64,000 bases of DNA, from assembly GCA_036826295.1 (NCBI GenBank), contig DAISWO010000002.1, forward strand, positions 158,253 to 222,252, in the 5' to 3' direction. The position numbers and the translations under genes are program-made. Below are positions 35,402-44,595 of the stretch, one piece after another. This DNA comes from DAISWO01 sp036826295 (GTDB lineage: Bacteria > Patescibacteriota > Saccharimonadia > Saccharimonadales > JAGQNJ01). Numbering within the stretch: position 1 is the first letter of the stretch; the number at the start of each line of letters is the position of its first letter. Below the pieces are notes generated by a model that saw only the letters and a program-made list of their open reading frames with translations, was not told the DNA's origin and did no database searches.

Positions 35402-35486
35402 GTTCGGCCAAATTATTAGGGGATTTTTGGAAAATCGACTGAAAGTTCAAATTTATTAAACACTACACTTTCAAGTTTTGTCCATA

Positions 35487-35515
35487 TTGACTTTGAGATT
35501 ATTGTATGGTACAAT
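35487..35515 (+). promoter_or_regulatory. Leaderless promoter of the methyltransferase-like gene
   Basis: TTGACT, 17-bp spacer, TACAAT; the -10 ends 7 nt before the ATG, so the mRNA should start at the start codon. No Shine-Dalgarno sequence is possible. Confidence 0.75.
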
Positions 35516-35521
35516 AAATTA

Positions 35522-36196
35522 ATGCTAAATCCCATTCAAGTAGGAGCAAATTCTCACCACGGACCAGTTACGAGTAGATGTGCGGATGCGCTAGCTCTGC
35601 GCTATGGCTTCGAGAACACTGAGCGTATGGCGGAGAACATTCCTGAAGATTCTCGGGTACTAGACGTAGGCGCCGGTCTTTCAAACTTAGGGAATGAAAT
35701 TGCTAGCACGAGACCTGATATAAATTGGTGCAACCTTGATATTAACTATAATAATGCTGTGTACGGACCAAGCATGAAATGGCGATTTGAAAGACTAGTA
35801 AATGACGCGCCAAATAATGTTGAGTATGTGACGGGGTCTATCCTCAGTCCGAGCGAGTCTTTAGTGCAAATGCGATTTGCAAGAATTTTCAGCTATTATG
35901 TGTTACCACATGTTGCCCTATACAGCCCTGGTCTTGCGTTAATAGCTATGCATAATATGCGTACTATGAGCTCGCCAGGCGGTATCATAAGCATTGGACC
36001 GATTCCTGGTGTCGGAGATCCTGCAGTCGAATTTATAGTCCCTGACTATGAAGAAGCGATTGATCTAAGTCCTATTACAAAGGCTGACTGGTATAATCAA
36101 GAAAAGGATAAATATTTCTCTGGGATGACTCAAGAAACTGCACTTGAATTAATAGAGTCTCATGGTGGCAAGGTTCGGCTAGACACACCCAAATAA
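35522..36196 (+). CDS. Class I SAM-dependent methyltransferase-like protein
   Basis: 224 residues. Motif I is RVLDVGAGLSNLGNEIA, then WCNLDINYNNAVY with an acidic residue for the SAM ribose; FSYYVLPHVALY occupies the motif IV region. Substrate unknown. Monocistronic with a leaderless promoter. Confidence 0.75.
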   Translation: MLNPIQVGANSHHGPVTSRCADALALRYGFENTERMAENIPEDSRVLDVGAGLSNLGNEIASTRPDINWCNLDINYNNAVYGPSMKWRFERLVNDAPNNVEYVTGSILSPSESLVQMRFARIFSYYVLPHVALYSPGLALIAMHNMRTMSSPGGIISIGPIPGVGDPAVEFIVPDYEEAIDLSPITKADWYNQEKDKYFSGMTQETALELIESHGGKVRLDTPK

Positions 36197-36304
36197 TAAT
36201 CGACTTAGTTAGTGGGACAATCTGAGAGTTATTCAATAAAGTTATGCCATGAAAGACTCGACATTTGATTGACTTATGCATAAATATATGTCAAGTTAGT
36301 TGCT

Positions 36305-37291
36305 ATGGCTAATGCTCCAGTGATTGCACTTATAGGTGGCGGAACTGGTAGTTTTACTCTCTTGCAAGGATTAAAAGGTTTTACGCCGAATATTACTGCT
36401 GTTGTAAATATGAGCGATGACGGAGGCTCGTCAGGTGAGTTGCGGGACGAATTTGGGGTATTGCCGCCTGGCGATATTCGACAATGTTTAGTGGCGTTAA
36501 GTAATATGCCAGAAGTCAGAGATATATTTGCTTATCGTTATGATATGAACAGTTCACTTCGTGGTCATAGTCTTGGCAACCTAATACTATCTGCACTTGA
36601 AATAAAACATGGCGATTTTAAGCAAGCGGTAGAGATCGCTAGCTCGATGCTCGACATAACCGGAAGGGTTGTTCCAGTAACTCTTGATAACCACAAATTA
36701 GTAATGCAAGACGGCGAAGAGAGAGTAGAGGGGGAATACCTCATTGGCCATAGACGGATTAATTCAGCAGATGCTACTGTCTCACACGAACCAACAGCGA
36801 CACTCAATCCTGATGCCGCTGATGCTATAACAAATGCAGACCTAGTAGTCGTTGCTCCCGGGAATCTTTATGGATCACTACTTCCGGCTCTGGCGGTAGA
36901 TGGTATGGCTGAAGCATTCAAGAAGTCATCTGCTAAGAAGGTGGTTATCTCTAATCTAGTGACAAAACCTGGTCAAACGAATGGTTGGCACGTTACAGAT
37001 TATGTCAAAGTCATTGAACACTACGTTGGAAAGGGCCAGATTGACTTCGTGCTATTTAACCTAGATCCTCCGTCTGCCGAACTTCTGGAAAGATATGCAG
37101 CGGAGGGGGAATACCCTGTAGCTACAGACCTCAAAAAATTTGCAGATATCTCAGCGTCGCCAGTTGGCGCTAACCTCCTTGCTAAAAAACCCGCAAAACA
37201 AGACAAAAACGATACGATAATCCCTCGCACACTAATCCGCCACGATGCACACCAAGTTGGTAGAGAATTAATGCATATCTTTTATCTATAA
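36305..37291 (+). CDS. yvcK: YvcK/CofD-like gluconeogenesis factor
   Basis: 328 residues. Starts with the nucleotide-binding loop IALIGGGTGSFTLLQGLK and continues VVNMSDDGGSSGELRDEFGVLPPGDIRQCL, the hallmark of the YvcK/CofD family; later DLVVVAPGNLYGSLLPAL. In Firmicutes and Actinobacteria YvcK binds UDP-sugars and links carbon metabolism to cell-wall synthesis. CofD transferase function is unlikely without F420 genes. Confidence 0.93.
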   Translation: MANAPVIALIGGGTGSFTLLQGLKGFTPNITAVVNMSDDGGSSGELRDEFGVLPPGDIRQCLVALSNMPEVRDIFAYRYDMNSSLRGHSLGNLILSALEIKHGDFKQAVEIASSMLDITGRVVPVTLDNHKLVMQDGEERVEGEYLIGHRRINSADATVSHEPTATLNPDAADAITNADLVVVAPGNLYGSLLPALAVDGMAEAFKKSSAKKVVISNLVTKPGQTNGWHVTDYVKVIEHYVGKGQIDFVLFNLDPPSAELLERYAAEGEYPVATDLKKFADISASPVGANLLAKKPAKQDKNDTIIPRTLIRHDAHQVGRELMHIFYL

Positions 37292-37367
37292 GTTCGATCT
37301 GATATATAGCCTAATCTAACCTGTGAACGTTGCGTTACAAGAGTATAATATAAGTATAGGAGGAGTA

Positions 37368-37871
37368 ATGAATCTACCACTTACTTATACCGACACAAAC
37401 GAAACAGGTTGCTGTGCAGTACCGAACGTCTCGGCATGGGATGAGCAGGAAGTAGAATTCGATAATCAACACTTTATACGAATGCATACGCGTAGTTTTC
37501 TGCACATTCCTCTTAACATGTCTAAGATTATGACCGAGCTTCAGGCAGTCGCAGAAGCTGCTAGTGCCGAGATGCCACCACAGGAGGTAATGATACTCAG
37601 CCGCGAATTATCTCCATGGAAAGCAGAGCAACTTTATGCAGTAACAAAAACGATTCCAGGCATAGACTGTATAACACTTAGTGGCAAATTTATGACAAAA
37701 GTTTTTGAAGGCCCATTTCAAAATGCCAAAAAATGGTACGAAGAACTGAAAAGCTACGTTAAAAAGACAGGGCATACTCCAAAAGACACATACTTCTTCT
37801 ACACAACCTGTCCAAAATGCGCCAAGCATTACGGCAAAAACTATGTGTTTGGTCTTGCTCGTGTAGAATAG
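37368..37871 (+). CDS. Conserved small protein with CPKC motif (167 aa)
   Basis: Family not named with confidence. The start MNLPLTYTDTNETGCC follows a strong AGGAGGAG site; an upstream GTG frame is unlikely. Features: TGCC near residue 10, HTRSFLHIPLNMSKIM, and the C-terminal FFYTTCPKCAKHYGKNYVFGLARV. The paired cysteines suggest a metal or redox site. Similar proteins in many bacteria are annotated only as hydrolase-like. Confidence 0.6.
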   Translation: MNLPLTYTDTNETGCCAVPNVSAWDEQEVEFDNQHFIRMHTRSFLHIPLNMSKIMTELQAVAEAASAEMPPQEVMILSRELSPWKAEQLYAVTKTIPGIDCITLSGKFMTKVFEGPFQNAKKWYEELKSYVKKTGHTPKDTYFFYTTCPKCAKHYGKNYVFGLARVE

Positions 37872-37918
37872 GCTTTGTATATAATTTAAGAGATTTTTCT
37901 TTTTGATACAATCAAGGC

Positions 37919-38227
37919 ATGGCAAATTCGCAAAAAATTTCTGACGGCGTAGTACACAAATTGCCCACTGACCTAAAAGCTGCACTTAACTCCGATGAAT
38001 CTGCGCTAGAACGCTGGGAGGATTTGACGCCACTTGCTCGCAACGAATGGATTTGCTGGATTATTAGCGTTAAGCAAGGAGCAACTCGCAAAAACCACAT
38101 AGAGCGCACAATAGTGGAGTTAAAAGAAGGCAAGCGCCGCCCTTGCTGTTGGATGGGGTGCGTCCACCGCACCGACAAGTCTATCAACCCCACGCAAAAA
38201 TGGATTCTAGACAAACAGCCAAAGTAG
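37919..38227 (+). CDS. YdeI/OmpD-associated (OmdA) domain protein
   Basis: 102 residues. LTPLARNEWICWIISVKQGATRKNHIERTIVELKEGKRRPCCW matches the C-terminal domain of the YdeI/OmpD-associated family (linked to bacteriocin or peptide protection). TACAAT ends 7 nt before the ATG, so probably leaderless. Confidence 0.8.
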   Translation: MANSQKISDGVVHKLPTDLKAALNSDESALERWEDLTPLARNEWICWIISVKQGATRKNHIERTIVELKEGKRRPCCWMGCVHRTDKSINPTQKWILDKQPK

Positions 38228-38287
38228 ATAAAAGTTATGTAAAAAACTAATATCGAATTACAATAATAGTAAATAAGGAGGAATAAA

Positions 38288-38509
38288 ATGTTTTTACTTG
38301 GAATGATTCTTTGGGTTCTACTAGCACTTTGGCCAGCAATGCTGGCAAAACGTAAAGGGTACAGTTTTATTCTGTTCCTGATATTATCTTGGTTCGTATC
38401 GTTTATTATTACTCTGCTTGTGGTCCTGTTTTTAAAAGACAAGAATGAAATCTCTGTAGACCGAACAATCAATAAAACCGCGATTGATGCACAAACAAAA
38501 AAACAATAA
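38288..38509 (+). CDS. Small two-helix membrane protein (73 aa)
   Basis: Not recognised. TAAGGAGGA ribosome-binding site. Helices MFLLGMILWVLLALWPAML and FILFLILSWFVSFIITLLVV, with a basic loop and a polar C-terminal tail. Resembles short superinfection-immunity or phage-shock-like peptides in layout only. Confidence 0.6.
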   Translation: MFLLGMILWVLLALWPAMLAKRKGYSFILFLILSWFVSFIITLLVVLFLKDKNEISVDRTINKTAIDAQTKKQ

Positions 38510-38612
38510 TCTCTTAATAATATTAATGGCTTCAAAAATCGATGAATTACTAAATTAAGCAATAGACATAGAGCGATAGAGCTATTATCCGTCGTGCTGT
38601 TAAAATATAAGC

Positions 38613-39824
38613 ATGAGCAGTACAGCAAGACTAAAAAGAACACTGGGGCTTCCTCTTGTTGTGATGTATGGGCTAGGGAACATTCTAGGAGCTGGCATAT
38701 ATGTGTTAATTGGGAAGGTTGCTGGATTTGCCGGCACAAGCACCACGCTCGCATTCGTCATCGCGATGATAACCGCTGGTTTTACGGCATTTTCATATAT
38801 GGAACTTGCCGGACGCTATCCTGTCAGCGCAAGCGTCTCTGTTTACTTACATAAAGCATTCGGTAAACGTTGGCTTTCGGTGCTAATCGGGCTAATGATG
38901 GTAGCTGGAGGTATTGCGTCAGCGGCGGCATTATCACAAGGTTTTGCGGGATATCTTGGCTCGTTTTTCGATATTCCTAGTTCGATTGCCAGCGTTGGTT
39001 TGATTGTGGGGCTCGGGATAATCGCGCTTAAGGGAATCAACGAATCAGCGAAAACGGCCGCTATCTTTACGGCTGTCGAGATTCTGGGATTAATATTGGT
39101 AATATGGGCCGGCAGAAATGCTTTTAGCAATATAGAGGCGTCAAGTTTATTTTCAATTGATCCAGCCTTCGGAGTTAGTGGATTGATAGCAGGCGCATTT
39201 TTAGCCTTTTACGCGTTTATTGGATTTGAAGATATGGTTAATATATCAGAAGAGACAAAAAATCCCCGTCGAACTATGCCCCTCGCAATACTGCTGGCCT
39301 TAATTGCCTCCACGGCCTTGTATTTATCTGTCGTAATTGTTGCTACTAATGTTATAACACCATCAGAATTATCAAGTAGTAGCGCACCGCTGACGCTCGT
39401 ATTTCAGCAAAGCGGTGCCGATTATCCTAATATTTTGAGCCTAATAGGGATGATTGCCGTCGTAAATGGCGTTATCGTCCAGATAATTATGTGTTCTAGG
39501 ATTCTATACGGTCTGGCCAAGCAAGGATGGCTCAGTAATCATCTGTCAGTTGTACACCCAAAGCATAAAACACCAGTTGTTGCGACCTTAGTAGTGCTAG
39601 CATTAATGATTGCAGGGACCTTAATCTTTCCATTAGTGTCCTTAGCGCAAATTACCAGCCTATTAATACTCAGTATTTTTTCATTAGTTAACATCTCGCT
39701 TATCGTGATTAAACGACGCAAAACAAAAAACACTGGTTATATAACTGTGCCGATAATCGTTCCATATATTGGAGCGCTTTTGTGTTGTGCGACAATTTGT
39801 TATCAAATATTTAGTTGGATATAA
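38613..39824 (+). CDS. APC-family amino acid permease
   Basis: 403 residues, about twelve helices. LGLPLVVMYGLGNILGAGIYVLIGKVAG is the unwound helix 1 carrying the substrate-binding G(S/A)G-like motif; FIGFEDMVNISEETKNPRRTMP is the conserved helix 6-loop. Likely imports amino acids, which this kind of organism must take from its host. TAAAAT ends 7 nt before the ATG. Confidence 0.92.
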   Translation: MSSTARLKRTLGLPLVVMYGLGNILGAGIYVLIGKVAGFAGTSTTLAFVIAMITAGFTAFSYMELAGRYPVSASVSVYLHKAFGKRWLSVLIGLMMVAGGIASAAALSQGFAGYLGSFFDIPSSIASVGLIVGLGIIALKGINESAKTAAIFTAVEILGLILVIWAGRNAFSNIEASSLFSIDPAFGVSGLIAGAFLAFYAFIGFEDMVNISEETKNPRRTMPLAILLALIASTALYLSVVIVATNVITPSELSSSSAPLTLVFQQSGADYPNILSLIGMIAVVNGVIVQIIMCSRILYGLAKQGWLSNHLSVVHPKHKTPVVATLVVLALMIAGTLIFPLVSLAQITSLLILSIFSLVNISLIVIKRRKTKNTGYITVPIIVPYIGALLCCATICYQIFSWI

Positions 39825-39928
39825 AGAATATCCAGTTACATCCGATAATTTTCACTCGCAGGCAACGTCAATTAACAAAGTTTATGTATGATACAATCTA
39901 GACTAATAAACAATAAAGAAACGATCTA

Positions 39929-41149
39929 ATGAAAATAAGCACCGACAAACAAGCAATTGATGAAATTACTTCTCGCTCTATCGCTGAGGTATACCCCTCA
40001 AAGCAAGCGTTAGCTGAGAAATTAGCAGAGGGAAAGCAACTCACTTTCTACGTGGGTATTGACCCTACGGCAGATTATGTTCACTTAGGGCATTCTACAA
40101 ACTACTTACTACTAGAGCGTCTCCACAAATTGGGCCATAAAATTATAGTCTTAGTTGGCGATTTTACGGCGATGATCGGCGACCCTAGTGACAAAACTTC
40201 TATGAGGACGCCGTTAACTGAAGAAGATGTTAAGGCAAACCTGAAAACTTTTAAAAACCAAATCGGGAAAATACTAGATTTTGAGAGTAGAGAAAATCCA
40301 ATAGAATTCAAGTTTAATTCACAGTGGCTTTCACCGCTAACATTCAAAGATAGTGTAGAACTTGCGTCAAACTTCACCGTACAACAGATGTTAGAGCGCG
40401 ACGCGTTTGAGAAACGGATTAAACAACAAAAACCTCTGTTCGTGCATGAATTTTTCTACCCGTTAATGCAAGGTTACGATTCTGTTGCGATGGATGTCGA
40501 CGGTGAAATTGGCGGGACCGACCAAACTTTTAACATGCTTGCTGGACGAACACTACTTAAAAGGTACAAGAATAAAGAGAAGTTTGTTATAACAACCACA
40601 TTACTCGAAAATCCTGAGACTGGTGAAAAGATGATGAGCAAAAGTCTCGGCACGGGTATAGGCCTCAACGAAGCACCAAAAGAAATGTTCATTAAAACCA
40701 TGCAACTGCCTGATGCTGGCATCCTACAAACTTTTATTGACTGCACTCGTCTTAGTATGGACAGGATTGAAGATATAAAGAAGCGTTTGGCATCGGATGA
40801 AAATCCACGAGACATAAAAATGATTCTCGCCCGTGAAATCGTAATGATGTATCACGGCGAAGAGGCTGCAGAGCTAGCCGAGAAGCAATGGGTATCTGAG
40901 ATTAGCAACAAAGAGCTAGCGAGTGATATTAAGACTATCGAATTTGATTCGGACACTGATCTAATCGAAAAGATTGTCGAACTAGGTGTAGTCGATAGTA
41001 AGAGTAAAGCCCGACGTTTAATAACGGAAGGCGCTGTTAAAATTAACGATAAAAAAGTCTCTATGGATAGCTATAACGATTTGATTACAAAAAAATCCAT
41101 ACTATCTATTGGCAAGAAGCATAAATTCAAAATAAACTTCAAAGATTAA
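39929..41149 (+). CDS. tyrS: Tyrosyl-tRNA synthetase
   Basis: 406 residues, class I. HIGH-like HLGHS in VHLGHSTNYLLLERL, KMSKS as KMMSKS, FYVGIDPTADYVH for the active site, and a C-terminal S4 RNA-binding domain (SKARRLITEGAVKINDKKV). The form resembles the TyrZ subgroup. Upstream is a TACAAT box and a 32-nt leader. Confidence 0.97.
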   Translation: MKISTDKQAIDEITSRSIAEVYPSKQALAEKLAEGKQLTFYVGIDPTADYVHLGHSTNYLLLERLHKLGHKIIVLVGDFTAMIGDPSDKTSMRTPLTEEDVKANLKTFKNQIGKILDFESRENPIEFKFNSQWLSPLTFKDSVELASNFTVQQMLERDAFEKRIKQQKPLFVHEFFYPLMQGYDSVAMDVDGEIGGTDQTFNMLAGRTLLKRYKNKEKFVITTTLLENPETGEKMMSKSLGTGIGLNEAPKEMFIKTMQLPDAGILQTFIDCTRLSMDRIEDIKKRLASDENPRDIKMILAREIVMMYHGEEAAELAEKQWVSEISNKELASDIKTIEFDSDTDLIEKIVELGVVDSKSKARRLITEGAVKINDKKVSMDSYNDLITKKSILSIGKKHKFKINFKD

Positions 41150-41215
41150 CTAATATTCAGTAAATTATTGTTATAAGCCTAGTACTTTCGTATAGTAAAA
41201 GCATAAGAAGGTCTC

Positions 41216-42934
41216 ATGATAATGAATAACAATTCGTTTAATTTTCTTCAGCCAAAAATACTGTTACGTAGTTGGCGAAAAAAACAATTACCGACAGATT
41301 TTTTGGCTGGGTTAACAGTGGCAGCAATCGCTATTCCACAATCAATGGCCTATACCCAACTTGCACACGTCCCAATAAGCACTGGTCTATATACTGCGCT
41401 CGTGGCAATGATAGCGTACGGGCTGTTTACGTCATCTAAAAGGGTTATCGTTGGACCAGATACCGCAATGTCAATTATGACTGGTGCAGCGATTACTCCA
41501 TTAATTGTAGGTAATCCTGAATCTGCAACATTCTATGCCGTCATTTTAGCCACTTTAGTAGGAGGCTTTTGTATCATTGGCGCAAAGTTAAAACTATATT
41601 ACATTGCAGAATTTTTATCGCGTCCAATTCTTTTAGGTTATCTTATGGGGGTAGCGATCGTAATTATATCTGATCAAATTCCAAAAATGTTCGGGCTAGC
41701 TATTGGCGGTGAAAATGCTGTACACAATCTTTACCAACTATCCATTCAAATACCAAACGCACATACCCTAACTATGATATTAAGTATTTCATTATTAGTA
41801 ATCGGCCTTTTGCTCAAAAAATTACTACCTAAAATTCCCATAGCAATCTTATTATTAGTAATTGCTAGTGTTGCCTCGATGATATATGGTTTCGCAGAGC
41901 TCGGCGTAACTAATGTTGGAAACATCCCTGCAGGTCTTCCAAATCTTGACGTCCCAAAAATGAGCTTTGATTCAATGCAGACATTATTATTTCCTGCTGG
42001 AGCCATTGCCTTAGTCTCATTTGCTGACACTATTGCGACTGCTCGATCATTTGCTTCGAAAAACCATGAAGATGTATCGACAAATCAAGAATTAACAAGC
42101 CTAGGGATAGCTAATTTGGCGGTCGTTCCAGTAGGCGGTATGCCAGTCTCGGCTAGCGGATCAAGGACAGCAGTTAACGACAACTTAAAAGCCAAGTCAC
42201 AATTCTCTCAACTATACGCATCAGGGATTATTGCTCTTGTATTAATCGCATTCTCGGAGTACCTCAGCTATATTCCAAAATTTGCCCTTGCTGTAATCAT
42301 AATCTTGTCAGCATATACTTTATTTGACTTTAAAGAAGTTAAATCTATTTGGAGAGGGTGGAGAAGTGAAGCTATCTTGGCTTTTATCACAGCTGGAGGC
42401 GTAGCATTTTTAGGCATTCTACCTGGCCTAGGTCTAGCTATTGCACTAGCTGTAGCTAATCTAGTAAGGCGTTCCGCTTTTCCGCACGATGCAGTGCTTG
42501 GGGTTAGTGAAGACGGGCTGACTTTTCGCGATAGGTCTAGACCACCGAAGACATTTGATATTCCTGGACTAATTATTTATCGATTTGATGCGCCACTTTA
42601 TTTTGGAAATGCTAATTACTTCAAAAACAGAATTCTTGATCTAGTTAACGAATCAAGCGAAAAAATTAATTGGTTTTTGCTGGACGCAGAATCTATTTCG
42701 AGCATAGACTCTACGGGAGCGAAAACGATCAAATCAATACTACACGAACTCAATCATAGAGACATTGGTTTTGCTACAGCGAGGCTAAAAGGCCCGATAA
42801 GAGACACCCTGCGGTCCACTCACCTTGGAACAAAGATAGAAAATCGACCTCATTTTCCTTCAATAGGTAAGGCCTATGAAGAGTACTGTGAAAAATTCGA
42901 AGTACCATCAAGGCGGCACACCAAAGCTAATTGA
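41216..42934 (+). CDS. SulP-family anion transporter with STAS domain
   Basis: 572 residues. PTDFLAGLTVAAIAIPQSMAYTQLAHVP is the SulP signature, followed by about 12-14 helices and a C-terminal STAS domain (residues 440-555, with LIIYRFDAPLYFGNANYFK and DAESISSIDSTG). Could import sulfate, bicarbonate or dicarboxylate. Two ATGs (41216, 41222) are possible starts. Confidence 0.94.
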   Translation: MIMNNNSFNFLQPKILLRSWRKKQLPTDFLAGLTVAAIAIPQSMAYTQLAHVPISTGLYTALVAMIAYGLFTSSKRVIVGPDTAMSIMTGAAITPLIVGNPESATFYAVILATLVGGFCIIGAKLKLYYIAEFLSRPILLGYLMGVAIVIISDQIPKMFGLAIGGENAVHNLYQLSIQIPNAHTLTMILSISLLVIGLLLKKLLPKIPIAILLLVIASVASMIYGFAELGVTNVGNIPAGLPNLDVPKMSFDSMQTLLFPAGAIALVSFADTIATARSFASKNHEDVSTNQELTSLGIANLAVVPVGGMPVSASGSRTAVNDNLKAKSQFSQLYASGIIALVLIAFSEYLSYIPKFALAVIIILSAYTLFDFKEVKSIWRGWRSEAILAFITAGGVAFLGILPGLGLAIALAVANLVRRSAFPHDAVLGVSEDGLTFRDRSRPPKTFDIPGLIIYRFDAPLYFGNANYFKNRILDLVNESSEKINWFLLDAESISSIDSTGAKTIKSILHELNHRDIGFATARLKGPIRDTLRSTHLGTKIENRPHFPSIGKAYEEYCEKFEVPSRRHTKAN

Positions 42935-42946
42935 ATAAACATCTGT

Positions 42947-43846
42947 CTATTTATAATCCATGAATTTCATGCTGGTTGGTTTTATACAGATAACGACAAA
43001 CTCACCTGCAATCAATAGAGACACCGGCGGCCATCCAATATCTCCAGCATAAACTCTAGGCTTTATCAGTTTTGTAGTCACTGATTTGATATTATTTTTA
43101 TCGGTTATCACTTCGGCGACCCCTTCGAGCTGAACTGTTTTGCGATCTTGTTCATCGAAAATGGTAAGCGCAACCGCTGGATTGATAGCAATGTTCTGAG
43201 CTTTATCGGTCTGACTCTTCGAAACAACATAAAAATAATTTTCTTCTCCAAGCAGATAATACACAGCCGAGCCACTAACAGACCCACGCCTATTGATAGT
43301 TGAAAGAACAGCAATATCATGCCCGACTAAAAAGTCTCTGACTTCACTGGAAATCGGCTTTTGAGATGCTGGCTCTACTGGCTCCACTTCTTCTGATTCG
43401 ATCTTGGGAGTGACCTCGGAACTTACAGGTTTTTTTATTGGTCCGACTGAGCGGTTCTTTAAATGTTCAATGCCTCTTGATTCAATGTATTGAACAAAAA
43501 TCTTTGCGCATTCTGTGTTCACAAAACGCAAATTATAATCCCCAGCCCGAGTGTGGATTATTACACCCGAAAAACGTCCCTGGGCATTATGACTAATTCC
43601 GCTTACAAAATCGTATGATATCTCGTCATTTATCCGGAAAAACGGTTTGTGGTCCATGTATATTAGGCGTCTGTCGGTAGCAACGATAGTTGCAGTGTTT
43701 TTATCTCGCCAACCATAGATTACACCTTTGATGTGTTCATCTGGATGAATAACAGAGGGAAGGTTATGGATTGTCGGCTTCCTTAGACCGTAGCTAGTTA
43801 CTCCGACTTCTATCAGTTCATGTCTAATTCGAGTCTTGTGGTCCAT
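42947..43846 (-). CDS. Bacterial PH-like domain fused to a PNPOx-like flavin domain
   Basis: 299 residues. N-terminal part (about 30-130) resembles bacterial PH domains (HIKGVIYGWRDKNTATIVATDRRLIYMD). After a Pro/Glu-rich linker, the C-terminal half (170-299) is a split-barrel pyridoxamine-phosphate-oxidase-like domain (VGHDIAVLSTINRRGSVSGSAVYY, NPAVALTIFDEQDRKTVQLEGVAEVI). Cofactor (FMN or F420) cannot be decided. AGGAG ribosome-binding site. Converges with sulP. Confidence 0.8.
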   Translation of the reverse strand: MDHKTRIRHELIEVGVTSYGLRKPTIHNLPSVIHPDEHIKGVIYGWRDKNTATIVATDRRLIYMDHKPFFRINDEISYDFVSGISHNAQGRFSGVIIHTRAGDYNLRFVNTECAKIFVQYIESRGIEHLKNRSVGPIKKPVSSEVTPKIESEEVEPVEPASQKPISSEVRDFLVGHDIAVLSTINRRGSVSGSAVYYLLGEENYFYVVSKSQTDKAQNIAINPAVALTIFDEQDRKTVQLEGVAEVITDKNNIKSVTTKLIKPRVYAGDIGWPPVSLLIAGEFVVICIKPTSMKFMDYK

Positions 43847-44001
43847 GACAATCAGCTCCTACACAATAAATTATAACACTGGGATAAATTTCTCCCTATA
43901 ATTTACCCCAGCAACACTTCATCTAAAACAATCCAAAGGGAATTGACTATTACACAAAATTAGCGCAATAATATATTTAGTTACTAATAAAGGAGGTTAT
44001 T

Positions 44002-44538
44002 GTGAGTGAAAAACTTAAACCAATGTGGGAATTATTGGTAGTGAGGGGTGTAGCAGGGATACTTTTTGGTATTGCGGCAGTTTTTTGGCCAGGATTAACA
44101 CTAACAACTCTGGTATACATAGTTAGTATATATATTCTCCTGATGGGTGTAGTTAGTCTAGTCGAAGCAGTTATGAGCCTAACAAGAGGCGATAACTGGT
44201 TCCTAAGAATGATTGCAGGAATTGTGCAACTAGGTGTCGGACTTTATCTAGTCAGACACCCGCTCGTAACATTCGCTACGTTCATCTTGCTTTTCGGGTT
44301 TGTATTTATTGCTAGTGGGGTCTTAGAAGTTGTCGGTTCCTTAATTGATGAGTCTAGCGCAACTCATAAAATGCTAGGTATCATCAGCGGTGCATTAGCA
44401 GTACTTGTAGGAGTGATCCTATTGATGCAACCGGCAAGCGCGGGGGTAGCTTTTGTTTGGGTCGTTGGTCTTTACGCACTAATAACAGGCCCAATCTTAA
44501 TTGCGCTTGGGATGGACATCAAAAAAGCAACAAAATAG
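44002..44538 (+). CDS. HdeD/DUF308-family membrane protein
   Basis: 178 residues, six membrane helices in three pairs: GVAGILFGIAAVFWPGLTL, then LMGVVSLVEAVMSL, GIVQLGVGLYLVRHPLVTF and GALAVLVGVILLMQPASAG, the repeating pattern of HdeD. Probably acid- or envelope-stress related. GTG start with an AAAGGAGG site. Confidence 0.9.
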   Translation: MSEKLKPMWELLVVRGVAGILFGIAAVFWPGLTLTTLVYIVSIYILLMGVVSLVEAVMSLTRGDNWFLRMIAGIVQLGVGLYLVRHPLVTFATFILLFGFVFIASGVLEVVGSLIDESSATHKMLGIISGALAVLVGVILLMQPASAGVAFVWVVGLYALITGPILIALGMDIKKATK

Positions 44539-44557
44539 AAAACAAAAGTAATAAATT

Positions 44558-44595
44558 AGCTCCTGATCTTTCTAGTAGGTATCGGGGGCTTTTTT
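44558..44595. terminator. Terminator between convergent genes
   Basis: AGCTCCTGAT pairs with ATCGGGGGCT (two G-T pairs) around a 13-nt loop, followed by TTTTTT. Serves the DUF308 gene; the hairpin overlaps the last codons of the converging permease gene. Confidence 0.8.
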
